From Linum tenue (lineage: Eukaryota > Streptophyta > Magnoliopsida > Malpighiales > Linaceae), in NCBI GenBank assembly GCA_946122785.1, contig CAMGYJ010000006.1, positions 44,722,066 to 44,786,065 on the forward strand: a stretch of DNA of 64,000 nt, written 5' to 3'. Shown in pieces: positions 34,241-49,786 of the stretch (position 1 is its first letter; each line of letters begins with the position of its first letter). The notes under the pieces are model-generated. The model searched no databases. It was not told the DNA's origin and saw only the letters and a program-made list of their open reading frames with translations. Made by a program: the position numbers and the translations under genes.

Positions 34241-35690
34241 GGATTAATTCACCTGCGTAGCCATAACTTTCACGATTTTGACAAATATAGCTACTTTTTG
34301 AAAAATACACAGATATAGCCATTCCGCCTATAACTTTAACGGAATAGTAATAAATGCTAACTGTACTAACGATTTTTGCTGACATGGTGATTGTTCATAA
34401 AAAACTATGCCTAGATGTAAATTATTCTTTTTTAATTAATTGAAAATTTCTAAAAACTACTATTCCCTTCCGCCGCTTATGCTTTTCCTCTTCCTCTTCC
34501 TCGCACTCTCAACCTCCCACCTCTATTTTGCCGTGTCTTCAAGCTCTCCTCCCTCAATTGATTCAAGAAACCAGCTCGCCTTGAAAAATCCCATATTGTT
34601 TGAAATTTCACCATCAATAGCTCAACTGAAGCTTTGTAGACTTCTTCCCCTTCCTCTTCTTCTCTCGTCGCTGCCAATTCTTCAGCCGCATCCATCAGCT
34701 CCGTCGCCGACCAGAAGCAAGCGAGCCAGAGGACTCTACGCAGGCGGACTGCGTTCCGTGACGACAAGGATCGAGACGACGAGGGCTGGGGTGCTTCAAT
34801 CCGGCCAAGATTACAAGAAAGAGAAACCCATTTAACAGGGAGAGAGAGGTCTATGGCGCCGGCGGTGGGAGGGAGGGAGGAGTGAAGGAGGGAATGCGTT
34901 GAGCTTGGAGGGTTTGAGTTTTTGGATTTTGGGTTGCGGTGAAGCTTGGTGGGTTCTAGGTTTCTGGGTTCCACAACATCCCCACACCAACATCGATTTT
35001 TTGTTCATTGAGATTCCAATGTCGCTGGTTCTGGGTTTTATGGGGAAACTGAGTTCTTTATTATAGTGGCAGGCTGGCAGGAAGGAGTGGCGACTTGCAG
35101 TGAGGGGGAGCTCCAGATCTGCACTTCGGGTCGGCGACGGAGCTATGGGTGCGGAGGGAGGGGTGGCTGCTTCGAAATTTCAATCCTGCCGCTACTAGTG
35201 TGAAATAGCCCAGGATAATTGATGGGGAAAGAGAGAGGGTTTGAAGGGAGGAATCATGAATTTGGATCTGGTGAAGAAGGGGGAGGGGAATTTGGGAAGA
35301 CAAGCAGCGTAGTGGGAAGGGATGAATGAATAGAGAGAGAGAAAATAAAAATAAAATAATTTATTTCTTATAAAATGTTTTATTTTAATATTTTTAGTAA
35401 AATTAGTTATTTTTTGTTTAAAAATCTACTTTTAATATGACGTGGCGTATGACATGGCGTCTAGGTGGCATGAATATGTCTAGTTGGTGATGACGTGTCA
35501 TGCAAGTGGCATCCACCTCAGCGACACGTAGATGTTATTAACGGCGTCTATGACGATGTTATAATTTGTAACGGAAATGGCTAAAGTTGACAATCAAGTT
35601 TAAAAAAAGTGGCTATATCTGTGTATTTTTCAAAAAGTGACTATATTTGTCAAAATCGTGAAAGTTATGGCTATGCAAGTGAATTAAACC
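34241..35690. mobile_element. Non-autonomous MULE, 1.45 kb
   Basis: Inverted termini GGATTAATTCACCTGC.. and its partner extend about 85 bp and share GCCATAACTTTCACGATTTT. They are flanked by a perfect 9-bp duplication TTAATACAA (34232-34240, 35691-35699). The interior is GC-richer than its surroundings (34440-35330), with frames on both strands but no recognised protein. Confidence 0.9.
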
Positions 35691-35699
35691 TTAATACAA

Positions 35700-37546
35700 C
35701 TATCAAAAAGTATACTCTAGGCAATACATCCCTTGGAAAATTGAGTCCCTACCAAAGCTATGATAGACCCAGTACACATTTGAAAATGCACAGAGTTTGG
35801 AATAAGCAGAGAGAGCCCTTCATGTGGATTCACAGCATTGCTGATCACATACGGAATCAGAAAATTGCAAGATATGTTGATTCTATCAATATGACCAACA
35901 ACTCTAAAACACCAGAAACCAAACCCATCTTCGAAATCCAAGGAATTAGACAAGGCTAAAAACTATTTCCACTTTTAACTTTACCTGCAGCGTGTGTTGA
36001 TTATGAGGCAAGACTTGGCTGCTGTTCGTGCTCCTCCGCCTTATGCCCCACCACAGCCTTCTCTTTGGCTCGCAGACATCAGTCCCCTCCACACCCGCTG
36101 CTTTATGTGATGCAAAAGCACTTTTGAGCTTTTTAAAAGCCGAGGTTTTAGAGATGTTTGACATTCTTTCAGCTTTTGAAGATAAAAAGCTTTTTAAAAC
36201 CCGAGATTTTATAGGTGTTTGACACTGCTTCCAATGTAGTCACAATTGGGATTTTGATCGTAAAATCGTAGGATTTTACTTAGAGATTCCGATCCTGATT
36301 TTACTATAAAATCGGTGGATCTTAAAATCGTTCAAAATCGGGATTAAAATCGTTAAAATCGTAAAATCGTACCAAAATCGGGATTTCAATCCTATGTGAA
36401 CAAAATAGGGAGCTTGAGCCAATTCAAAAGAAGCAGAATTGTTTCGGTGGAAAGGGCAATGACGGGATCTTCTCATATATTTTCCAATTAAAAGAACATT
36501 TGAAAAAAAACTAATTAGGGTTCGGTCAACCCCTTTCCCTTCTCCTTGTTTAACGCATCGGTAAAACAATTGTCGAATATTGTAAGTACGTAAGAATTAA
36601 CATCATTATTAACAAATTATCTGATTAATGAATATATTTGTACCAAACCAATGACATTAATTATTTTATTGGAGTTCACCTATTCTTAGTTTTAAATCAT
36701 GCTTAATTAGTAGACGATATCGGAATACTACTTTGAGTTAAAATACCTAGACATAACTTGAAAAATAAGAGCCAGACCCCATGAGCTCTATCCCTTCCTC
36801 ATAAATTATTTTGATTTAAGCATTAAATAACAATTAAAATGATTATTTTGGAATATTAATCTTGAAAATTATCACTTTAAATGATATATATCTATTCGCA
36901 TCCAAACTAGAAAATCCTCAAGGATCCATCTTCGATTAGCAGACGATTAAGTCTTTGTGTTATTAATTATTTACCTTATTAATATTATTATATGTTTATT
37001 TCTATATGGTACTTAAAATCGTACGATTCGATTTTACGATTCCGATTTTACCCCAATTTTTGATTTTAGGCAAAATCTCGATTTTGACTGCTTCAACTTT
37101 TGAAAACAAAAAACACTTCTACAAAACGTGTCTTGAATCACAACTCAACAACTAATATCACTCGATCAATGTGTTCCAACTGATAATAACCATAGTTAGT
37201 AAAATATGGTATGTGTAAGTTATATATGAGATGCGTAGGGATATTATGCTTCATCTAAACTAATGGTACGCCTAAGAGTACGTCAATTGTAATAAAATAA
37301 ATTGATTTAAAATAAAAATGTATGAATATACTCAAATTATCAATTTAGATCATTAGATAATCATATTAAAAATGTTGTACAGATATATATGTGCTTAGTA
37401 TGAGAGTCATCAAACAAATGAGAAAATATTGAAACGATTTGACACTAATACGAAAACCAAAATTTTAAACGCATAAAGAACATACGTGTATACATATATA
37501 TATATATATTAAATAGAATATTTACTAGCTTTATAATAACTAATCC
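35700..37546. other. Intergenic DNA with a probable hAT-type element (about 36254-37091)
   Basis: Words AAAATCG/CGATTTT are packed at 36254-36390 and 37010-37090, and the outer ends AGTCACAATTGGGATTTTG and CAAAATCTCGATTTTGACT are inverted relative to each other. I could not define an exact 8-bp duplication. No gene in the rest. Confidence 0.5.
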
Positions 37547-37554
37547 TTACTCAT

Positions 37555-38102
37555 TAGGGATGGCAATGGGTCGGGTCGGGGACGGATAGTGCATATCCGT
37601 TACCCTACCCAAAGTAGTTCGGGTTTTACCCATACCCACATAAGAAACGGGTATAAAATAAAAACCATGCTCATACCCGTTCGGGTTTCGGGTATCCACG
37701 GTTATCCATGGATAATAGTTTCTTCTTATAACTCCAACCAATATGTTAATATTTACATGTATTTTTCGCATTACGTAAGACAAAAATTATGACAAAAATT
37801 CACTAGAATGTAGAAAATTCATTAAAACAACACAATTTCATGAAAAAAAATTATATTTATATGCTAAATATAAAATATGTTAGAGAAAAATGATGATTTT
37901 TCTAGAAAAAATGCATATGCATGTGTATATCGGGCGGGTTCGGGTTGGATAGTGAGAAAACCATGCCCACCCATTACCCGCAATATTCGGGTTCGAGTTT
38001 TACCCGTACCCGCTAAAAGTCGTTCGGGTTCGGGTTTTACCCTACCCAACAAGGTCGGATTCGGGCGGACATCCATGGTTACAGATATTTTTGTCATCCC
38101 TA
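37555..38102. mobile_element. Non-autonomous hAT element, 548 bp
   Basis: Termini TAGGGATGGCAAT and TTGTCATCCCTA, with a perfect 8-bp duplication TTACTCAT (37547-37554, 38103-38110). Subterminal CGGGTTT/AAACCCG words in both orientations; same family as 16249-16943. Confidence 0.95.
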
Positions 38103-38675
38103 TTACTCATAATCAAACGTAATTGACCCATCTTGACTAAATATGACCTGAATAAAACCAGCTTGAGTTGGTTCATGTATGGAATTCTTCATATGTTGTC
38201 TGGGTAATCCATTTTTGGGATCTTAACCCAAAAATTGTATGACCTAACTAGTTCATCAAATTGTAATGCTTTTCTTCATATAAATTTTAAGTCACAATCC
38301 GGAATTTACCAGCCGATTTGACCTTTGGTTACTAATCACCGAATCCCTACTCTGCCCCAACCCGAGCCAACCTCTTACGTAGTCAACTAGTCGTGCTATG
38401 AAATAATTAATATACATATTTATGTTTACATTGGCTTTTGAAATAACAAATACATAGAAGACAGATTACAAGTTAAATAGTCAATTATTTGAATTGAATG
38501 GACGAACGCTAGCTAGTTTACTTGTTGATGAATTGAACACTAAATCAGTTCTGATAAATTAGTATGGTCCAAATCAAAGCATTTTGTAAGTCACGTTGAT
38601 ATGAATCATACAATTTGAATGCAGTCAGCTTACTATGCAATGGTTGATTGATCCCCTGTCCTGTCTCTGCTGCTG

Positions 38676-38684
38676 TATATAAAA
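38676..38684 (+). promoter_or_regulatory. TATA box of the cysteine protease gene
   Basis: TATATAAAA lies 95 bp before the start codon, leaving room for a 5' UTR of about 60 bp. The sequence to 38770 has no upstream ATG other than one in CATGTGAGCC, which is out of context near the presumed start of transcription. Confidence 0.7.
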
Positions 38685-38770
38685 GCAGAGCATGTGAGCC
38701 TACGAGAATCCAATCCACAAACCCTCTCTCCTATCTCCTCACTAATTAGAAGCTGCAAAGCATTCCCGGG

Positions 38771-39793
38771 ATGGCGGTCCTCAATAACAAGTTGTTCTTC
38801 CTAGCTTCCATATTCATTCTGGGAGCTCTGGCTTCTCAAGCCATGGCACGCTCTGCCCCTCACGAGGCCGCCATGCGCCTTAGGCACGAGCAATGGATGG
38901 CTCGTTATGGGCGAGTTTACGGGAGTGCCAACGAGAAGGAGGCACGGTACCAGATATTCAAGGACAATGCAGCCCTCGTCGACTCGTTCAATGTTGCCGG
39001 GGACAAACCTTACAAGCTAGGTACCAACCAGTTTGCGGATCTGACGAACGAGGAGTTCAGAGCAACTAGGAACAGGTTCAAGGGCCACATGTGTTCCGCG
39101 CAGCAAGGACCCTTCAGGTACGAGAACGTGACTGCAGTGCCGACCACCATGGATTGGAGGAAGAAGGGAGCCGTCACTCCAATCAAAGATCAAGGCCAGT
39201 GTGGAAGTTGCTGGGCATTTTCAGCGGTGGGGGCCATGGAAGGGATCACTCAACTCAGTACTGGAAAATTGGTATCCCTTTCGGAGCAAGAATTGGTTGA
39301 CTGCGACACCAAAGGAGAGGACCAGGGTTGCAGCGGCGGGTTGATGGATGATGCTTTCAAATTCATCATCGCCAACAAGGGTTTGACCACTGAGGCCAAT
39401 TACCCATACAGTGCTGCCGATGGATCCTGCAGTGCTAGCAAAGAAGGCAACCACGCAGCTACAATCAAAGGGTATGAAGATGTACCGACCAACAGCGAAT
39501 CCGCATTGCTGAAGGCGGTAGCTAATCAACCGATTTCAGTGGCAATTGATGCAGGGGATTCCTCGTTCCAGCTCTACGAGAGCGGGATCTTCACCGGAGA
39601 ATGTGGGACTGAACTTGACCATGGAGTGACCGCTGTCGGATATGGTGATAGCGGTGGAATGAAGTACTGGTTAATCAAGAACTCCTGGGGAACTCAATGG
39701 GGAGAGGAAGGATACATCCGAATGCAGAGAGATATTCCTGCCAAGGAAGGCATATGTGGCATTGCAATGCAAGCTTCTTACCCCACCGCCTAA
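38771..39793 (+). CDS. Papain-family cysteine protease (SAG12/SAG39-like), secreted/vacuolar
   Basis: 340-residue preproenzyme in one exon. Residues 1-26 are a signal peptide (hydrophobic LFFLASIFILGALASQAMA). A propeptide inhibitor domain (I29) spans about 37-95, with ERFNIN-like EKEARYQIFKDN and GTNQFADLTNEEF. The mature domain starts near 124 (PTTMDWRKKGAVTPIKDQGQ). Catalytic residues: Gln141, Cys147 (CGSCWAFS), His284 (LDHGVTAVGYG) and Asn304 (KNSWG). GCSGG (187-190) and six or more cysteines fit three disulfides. NVT at 119-121 is a possible glycosylation site. No granulin domain or KDEL tail, so it resembles the senescence-associated SAG12/SAG39 group that degrades protein in vacuoles. 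The absence of introns is notable, since many relatives have one or more; no poly-A tail or target duplication shows a retrocopy. The ATG is the first after a good TATA box. Confidence 0.97.
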   Translation: MAVLNNKLFFLASIFILGALASQAMARSAPHEAAMRLRHEQWMARYGRVYGSANEKEARYQIFKDNAALVDSFNVAGDKPYKLGTNQFADLTNEEFRATRNRFKGHMCSAQQGPFRYENVTAVPTTMDWRKKGAVTPIKDQGQCGSCWAFSAVGAMEGITQLSTGKLVSLSEQELVDCDTKGEDQGCSGGLMDDAFKFIIANKGLTTEANYPYSAADGSCSASKEGNHAATIKGYEDVPTNSESALLKAVANQPISVAIDAGDSSFQLYESGIFTGECGTELDHGVTAVGYGDSGGMKYWLIKNSWGTQWGEEGYIRMQRDIPAKEGICGIAMQASYPTA

Positions 39794-40068
39794 AATCAAA
39801 GCTTCTACTCAGCATGCATGCATAAGTACTAATTAATGCATATATTTTATGCTTGTAAATAGCTTTGTGAAGTACTTTATGTAACTATGTATTATGTACT
39901 TCTTGTTGTTCATTGCCGTCTTCTATAAACAAAAGGGGATTAGCTTCTACGCCGATACGTTCAAGATATTATGTAAATCTATATGTCTAGTAATTAAAAT
40001 CATCCTTTCTTTATTTCCGTTGCATAATTTTCATCATCTCTATTCTTGTTTATTCAGGGAAATTAGTA
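39794..40068. other. 3' flank of the cysteine protease gene
   Basis: AT-rich and presumably contains the 3' UTR; TTTTATGCTTGTAAATAG at about 39848 has a plausible polyadenylation context but no canonical AATAAA. Nothing else is seen. Confidence 0.4.
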
Positions 40069-40076
40069 TCTGTTGC

Positions 40077-40647
40077 TAGGGCTGAAAATTTGTCTGTCCC
40101 GTCCCTGTCCCTTCTCTGTCCCTGTCTGACCCGTCCCTAAAGGGTCAAGATGTATAACCGTCCCGTCCCGTCCCTGTCTCCTTCTTGACCCTGTTTGACC
40201 CTCAAGGGTTGGGACGGGACGGGACGTGCCGGGTCAGTGGGTCGACCCTAATCAACACACTACTTTTTTACAAATTACGTTTTGGTACCCAAAATTATTT
40301 TTTCTTACAATTTAGTACCTAAATTTTATTTTTTTTACAAATAAGTCCATAAATTTTGATGGTAAAATTACGTTTTGGTACCCAAATTTTTTTATTTTTA
40401 CAAATTAGTACCTAAACTTTTAAAACTTTACAAAAAGGCCCAATGAAGTATGAGATATTTGTTGTTGCTAAGGGTCACAGAGTCAAAACGTAACCCGTCC
40501 CTAAGTTGTCCCGTCCCGGCCCTTACAGGGTCAACAAATGACCCGTCCCTAATCTGTCCCTGAAGACAAACTGACCCGTCCCGACCCTTAGGGACGGGAC
40601 GGATCGGGACGGGTCAGTGGGTCTTCAGGGACAAGCTTTCACCCCTA
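40077..40647. mobile_element. Non-autonomous hAT element, 571 bp
   Basis: Termini TAGGGCTGAAAATTTGT and ACAAGCTTTCACCCCTA, flanked by a perfect duplication TCTGTTGC (40069-40076, 40648-40655). Both subterminal parts are dense in GGGACGGG/CCCGTCCC and GGGTCA/TGACCC. Confidence 0.95.
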
Positions 40648-40879
40648 TCTGTTGCATTATGACTCTCTATATTTGCATTTATATGGTCATTTTCAAAGGT
40701 ATCTTTTCTTGTATGTTGTAGTCCAGTTTTGAGGACTAATTTGTTTGTTTTACTTTGCTATTTTGGTATGACGGTGTGATTAACTGTTCTATTATATTTT
40801 CACTTTTTCGCTTGCACCACTTGTGAATCATATTACTTAGTTTCTTGTTCTTTCCTCTTTGTTTTCTTGTATGTTTTCT

Positions 40880-40967
40880 TATAGTTGCTACGACTAGTCT
40901 GTAATCTCTCTCCCACCTCTTTGTTTTCTTGTTCCTGGCTTTTTGCCTCCCTTCACGCAAAAAATAT
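40880..40967 (+). mobile_element. LINE 3' tail fragment
   Basis: AGTCTGTAATCTCTC...TTCCTGGCTTTTTGCCTCC...GCAAAAAA closely matches the end of the decayed LINE at 15370-15420 (TCTGTAATCTCTCC, TTCCTGGCTTTTAGCCTCC, GCAAAA). Only the last part of the element was inserted or has survived. Confidence 0.65.
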
Positions 40968-41159
40968 TACTTATTTTCTTCATGTCTATAGCCTGTGTTA
41001 ATGAAAGCAGCACTCAATTTCTTCAAAAATCAAAGTATTGAACAATCACCGCAATCGGGTACGACAATTAGAATTTATTCAATCCATTACTTCCCTATTG
41101 GTATTTGAGAATCATTTTTATTATCCAGAGTACCTTTTAATGCATCTTACTAATATTAT

Positions 41160-41863
41160 TAGGGCTGGGAAACGGTGCGATCTGGTCCAGACCAGACCAT
41201 ATATACGGTCTATGGTCCAGACCGAGAGGCTGAAGTATAGACCACAGACCAGACAACAGACTATACGATTCGGTCCAGACCACGCCTGTGCGGTTTGGTT
41301 CGGTATGGTCTGGTCCAGATAGACCACACTCAACGAAAAATGAACAATTTATTTAGTCTACCACACAAAAAATTGAACCAATAACTAAGAAAAATAATTG
41401 TTATTTGCCTTAAAACATTAATCCTAACATGCATGCATAATTTTGATACCTAATTCTTAATACATAACAAAGATTTAAAGTAAAAGCATCCCAACTTGCA
41501 CCATAACGTCATAAAACATTAACATAATGTCATATTGAGACATGATTATCTCTACTCTCTGGTTAAATGTTATTGTGAATGAAGGAGAGACGAGATCCAC
41601 AAAATTAAGGTTGAGACTTGGGTGTCGTTGTGGGAGTTGGGAGAGTGGTCAAATGGGCTGTTAACACATATTGACAAGTCGGTTGGGTCCACGGTTTGGT
41701 CCGGTAAACCGCAGTCTAGACCAAACCAAAAGAACAAAACATAAAATAATACAGCCCATGGACTAGACCAGTTCATACTTAACGGACTACGGTCTGGACC
41801 AAACTGTACGGTATGGTTTGGACCATGGTTTTTCTAACGGTCTGGTCTATTTTCCCAACCCTA
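41160..41863. mobile_element. Non-autonomous hAT element, 704 bp
   Basis: Termini TAGGGCTGGGAAA and TTTCCCAACCCTA, with a perfect duplication AATATTAT (41152-41159, 41864-41871). The subterminal parts are rich in GGTCTGG/CCAGACC and GGTCCAGACC, which is nearly self-complementary. Confidence 0.95.
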
Positions 41864-41871
41864 AATATTAT

Positions 41872-43516
41872 TGGCAACACTTTTATGTGTCTAAGTCTAA
41901 CCGAATTCTTTTATTTATTCATGATATTTGGGATTTTTTTATTGTATTTACTTTATAAGGTAATTTGGGTATATGATTATCCTTATTTGTAATCATTTAT
42001 TTTATTTAATTTTAAATATATGATATTAAATTCGGTTTGTTGTGAGACTATCCTTCCTGTTGAAATACCTTTTACTTTTACTGTATCTATCGAGATGTCA
42101 AATCATGGTTATTAATATTAGAACTTTTTAGTTATCTTCATTATTTAAAGGATTATAGGTATAATGCAAATAACGATATTCCAGCAATTACAAGTATAAA
42201 ATGATCTTTCAATACCTCAAATGTTCCAAGCTAATTTATGTTGGGTGCATTTCTTTATCGACTTTTTCTGCCTCAATAGCAGCAGATTAGAAAACTTGGG
42301 CAGGCAGAACTGTGCTGAGGGTTAGCCAATATTTGGCAGCATTTTACAAGTGCTTTGTTTCAAAAGTTGAAATGGGGCCAAACACCTATAAAAGTTCGGC
42401 TTTTGAATAGTCGAAAATTATTTTTGTATAACATAAAAGTAGAAGCTCCGATTTGGAGCTTTCTGTAAAAAGTTGTTTTGAAAATACAAGATTATCCTTA
42501 TCATAGTTTAATTTTAATTCATTTATATCATTTTAAAAATAAAATAAATTATAAAATTATATTATTTAATATGAAAGAAATATAACAAGATTCATTTGGA
42601 CTACTTTTTATTATTTAGATTTTTTTATTATAAGTCTTTTACGGTCATTTTACAAAACCTCTCATATTAAAAAAACACTTCTAATAGTTTTTCAGCCAAA
42701 CACTCCACTGTTTTTTTTGGAAAGTACTTCTCTAAAATTAGAGAAATTCAAGTCAGAAGCTGCTTCTGCAAAAGCCACAACAAACCAAACTAGCCCTTAA
42801 TTAGATTACATCATCATAAAACAACAAAATTATGTTCATGAATAAGTAATGTGTTTGTCATTGATTTACTGAAATGGAAGCCAACACTTTCTTTAGGAAC
42901 ATATAACGAAACTCTATGTTGGGTCACAGTACATAGCCAAGCAGTAAGTTTTCAATCTGATAAACAGACTTTGAAGAGGATGAACGTGATTCACAAGAAT
43001 CTGTGTTCCCGGAAACTGCAGAGTAACAATAACAAATAAATCACTCACAAAACGGGGATCCTTATCCTTTATTTGATGGTAAGAGTTGTCCTATAGCCAA
43101 GCAAACAGGCTGGTACTGTTACATCACAAATCTATGGGCCCCACGGATTTGGTCTCCAAAAAATGTGCAAGCAAACAACGGATTGTACCTAAATCCTTGA
43201 TAGTTGGTTTTTTGGTACCAAATCCATGTACCAAATCCTTGAAGCAAACGACCCTATATTTAACAAAATAGAAACAGGAAACCACAAAGTGCCTAAATGA
43301 TCAGCCTTGTTCACATTATGTGAAATCAGCACACATCCAGATTCCTGAAACGAAGGCTAGTACATATACTCCGCTTTTGAATAACACCCAACATACATAG
43401 ATGCATGGCGGCCATCATATTGGCTGATAAGAGGAAGCACCAAAGCTAAATAGAGATCTGGTTTTCCAAGTTCCAGACTGGCTCGCAGAAGGGGAGAGTC
43501 AGATGATGCAATCTGG
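41872..43516. other. Intergenic DNA with MITE- and LTR-like remnants
   Basis: No gene. An LTR-end-like segment lies near 42165-42200. A patch at about 42300-42800 has AAGTGCTTTGTTTCAAAAGTTG-type and inverted AAAGTACTTCTCT/GCTTCTGCAAAAGC words, as in MITEs that end ..CTAGCCCT; ends not proven. 43240-43516 probably includes the NAC 3' UTR. Confidence 0.4.
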
Positions 43517-45244
43517 CTAGTAGTTTACCATTAGATCAATCAATTCTTGGCTTATCTGCAAAGTCATATAAGATCAAAGAAATCAAGTTTCAATTTCTAT
43601 CGACTGCATACCAAGTAAAACAACCAGTCAGTTCTTACCTCTGGAAATGCAGAATTGACCCAGTCACCGAAATTAGTTCTAGTAAGGAAGGAGTTCTCAA
43701 GAAGCTTCTCGTTCTCAGCTTCAAGACTTGGTGCAGCTGAATTATAAAGCTCCCCCTCGTAAGGAGTCGGTTGTTCTACTTGTACCGTCTGGTGCGGGTG
43801 GATTCCACTAACGGAGTCCACTAAATTGTACAGTTTATCATTCTCGAAAATTGAATGACTTTCCAAATCTTTCGATGGCATCACTAGAGATGAGCACCCA
43901 TCGTCTTTAAGTGGTGATACATGACTTCTCAAATCACAAGCCACTAGGCAACTCGCCTCGCTATATTCACGACAAACTTGATAATCATCGATTTTCACTG
44001 GAGGTGTAATGGGAGTTAAGAAATCAGAAATCTTCATACAGTTTGCTTCACTGTACTCACAAGATGGTGACGTTTGATTTCCAAAATCAGAAATCACTAG
44101 GCGACTCGCCTCACTACTATCACAAGTAGTCTGCACTATGCTCGAACACCCATTACCTCCCAATAGAGGTGGCCTTTGATTTTCACAATCAAAAGCATTA
44201 GGCAGAGTTGCCTTGTAACTAGGGTTGGATTTTCCAACATCAGAAATAGGGTGACACTGCTCACGGCTGGAATGCATGGTCACACGATGATCTAGCTTGT
44301 TATCATTTTTATTGATCCGTTTATCTCTCTTCCTCTTCAATTTGCAAAGTGTGAAATTTTCCTGCAAGTGATACACAATTACCAACCTAACTTACGCTGC
44401 ATGTACATTTGTAAAATGTCTTACCCTATAAAATGGTATAACGAATGAAGAACCAAATCACACCACCAGATAATCATATCAAACTTCTACTATTATGTCT
44501 TGATAACAAATAAAGGACACAAAGCAGTTGAAACATGTACCATAATGTAAGTGAAATTAACAACAATAGAACATCGCAAAAGGAATGCCAACACTACACC
44601 ATCAAGTATTTCATGCATGTATGTAAGCAAAAAAGTGCTAAATTCAGCATCGACCATGGAAACTAAATTATGATATGTGGAAGTACCAATGAACAAGCAA
44701 TTTACCTTAGATGGTGAGTTTGGATCCGCTATGTACTCATACTCATGCATCACATACTGTGTGATGATTCCTTTAGAAGAACCTTCCTCCTTTTTATAGA
44801 AAACCAAAGTCTTCTTCGTACCAATTTTTTTCTTGGTTCTCTTCATCTTTACCTCACGCACCTTGCCCGTAGGTTTCCAATGACCATTTTTCGTAGTCCT
44901 ATTTGATCTTTTGCTGTTGACATATTTATAATGACGCGGACAATAACAATAAAAAATCCACTCATCAAGTTTATTGTCCATCCAACCTGCAAGCAAGGGT
45001 GTATACCTTTGTTATGTTCATTTTGGTTTGAAAGAACATCACTAATGCGAAGGAGAGAGCATGCCCTACCGAGTAACTCCCAAGGATCAAAAGAATACAC
45101 TTTGATCTCAGGTATGGAAATAGAACCAGTATTCTCGCCAAGTAATTTATAACGCAAATAGTAGTTCACGAGTTCATCATCGCGAGGATGAAATCTGAAT
45201 CCCACCGCCCGGGCAGTAGCCGTGGACTCAGCGGCTCCCTCCAT
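43517..45244 (-). CDS. NAC-domain transcription factor, four exons, 405 aa
   Basis: Minus-strand exons 45244-45070, 44986-44706, 44361-43639 and 43555-43517 join in frame (1218 nt) with GT-AG borders. The NAC domain (about residues 11-160) is complete: subdomain A GFRFHPRDDELVNYYLRYKL, B IPEIKVYSFDPWELLG (split by intron 1), C DEWIFYCYCPRHYKYVNSKR, D NGHWKPTGK...KKTLVFYKKE (DNA binding), E ENFTLCKLKRK with basic nuclear-localisation residues. Introns 1 and 2 sit at the usual NAC positions. The C-terminal half is Ser/Asp-rich and contains three degenerate repeats (SEASRLVISDF, SEANCMKISDF, SEASCLVACDL), a likely activation region. The protein ends ISQELIDLMVNY. No transmembrane helix, so it is not a membrane-tethered NAC. 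It should act in the nucleus. The 5' end faces the prolyl-tRNA synthetase gene. Confidence 0.93.
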
Positions 45245-45873
45245 TACTAGCAAATGAAAAAAAAAAAGTTTCTCAGAATTCAACACAAGCAAAACAGGAG
45301 AACAATAAAATTGTGAAGGGAAAAGCAAATGGAGTTTTGATGGGCTCATCACCTGATGTGAAGTTAGGATTCATTCCTCTTCCTAAAACAGGAAAATTGT
45401 TGGTCTGGAGAAGCTGGAGCGCTTACGATCGCTTGAGGAATCGGAAGGGAGGGAGAGGAACGGATTGCTGTGTGGATGATCTTTTTCTGGCGTTTGGGGA
45501 TCAGCTCTGCATCAAGCGTGAGTGCGAAGTGGAAGAGTGAAATGGTGAAGACTGAAGACGAATGGAGCGTCTTTTATTGCGATGACCACACTACTTCTCT
45601 AAGAAGTAGTCTGAAATTAGTGGGGGGGAAAAAAGTAGAAAACGCGGAATTGAATTGGACTAAAAGGAGCTCGTGGACCCCGGATGCCTGGCCCATTTTA
45701 ATTTCAGGCGACCCGACCCGGTCCCTTAACAACTCCAGTCTCCAAGCACGCTTTCAAAACCCTGCACTCCATATCCGCCGTCATCGGTTTCGGGTTCAAG
45801 CCTCCTTCACGCCGAAGCTGTCGATTGTTCTCTCTCGCCGCCGGGAACTCTGCTCAAATTTAATTGTGGGAAA
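45245..45873. promoter_or_regulatory. Bidirectional promoter region between NAC and prolyl-tRNA synthetase
   Basis: 629 bp separate the two start codons. The half nearer the synthetase is GC-richer and has CCGACCCGG and TTTCGGGTTC; no TATA box is obvious on that side, as is common for housekeeping genes. The frames visible here are not supported as genes. Confidence 0.55.

Positions 45874-49786
<3,913 letters not shown>

Noticed and set aside
34440..34974. Overlapping ORFs of 131 and 165 codons on opposite strands
   Set aside because: Low-complexity Ser/Leu/Arg/Glu composition inside a MULE, no domain, no splice-consistent neighbours.
45313..45540. ORF in the interval between the NAC and prolyl-tRNA synthetase genes
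   Set aside because: It lies in the presumed bidirectional promoter/5' UTR region and shows no protein family pattern.
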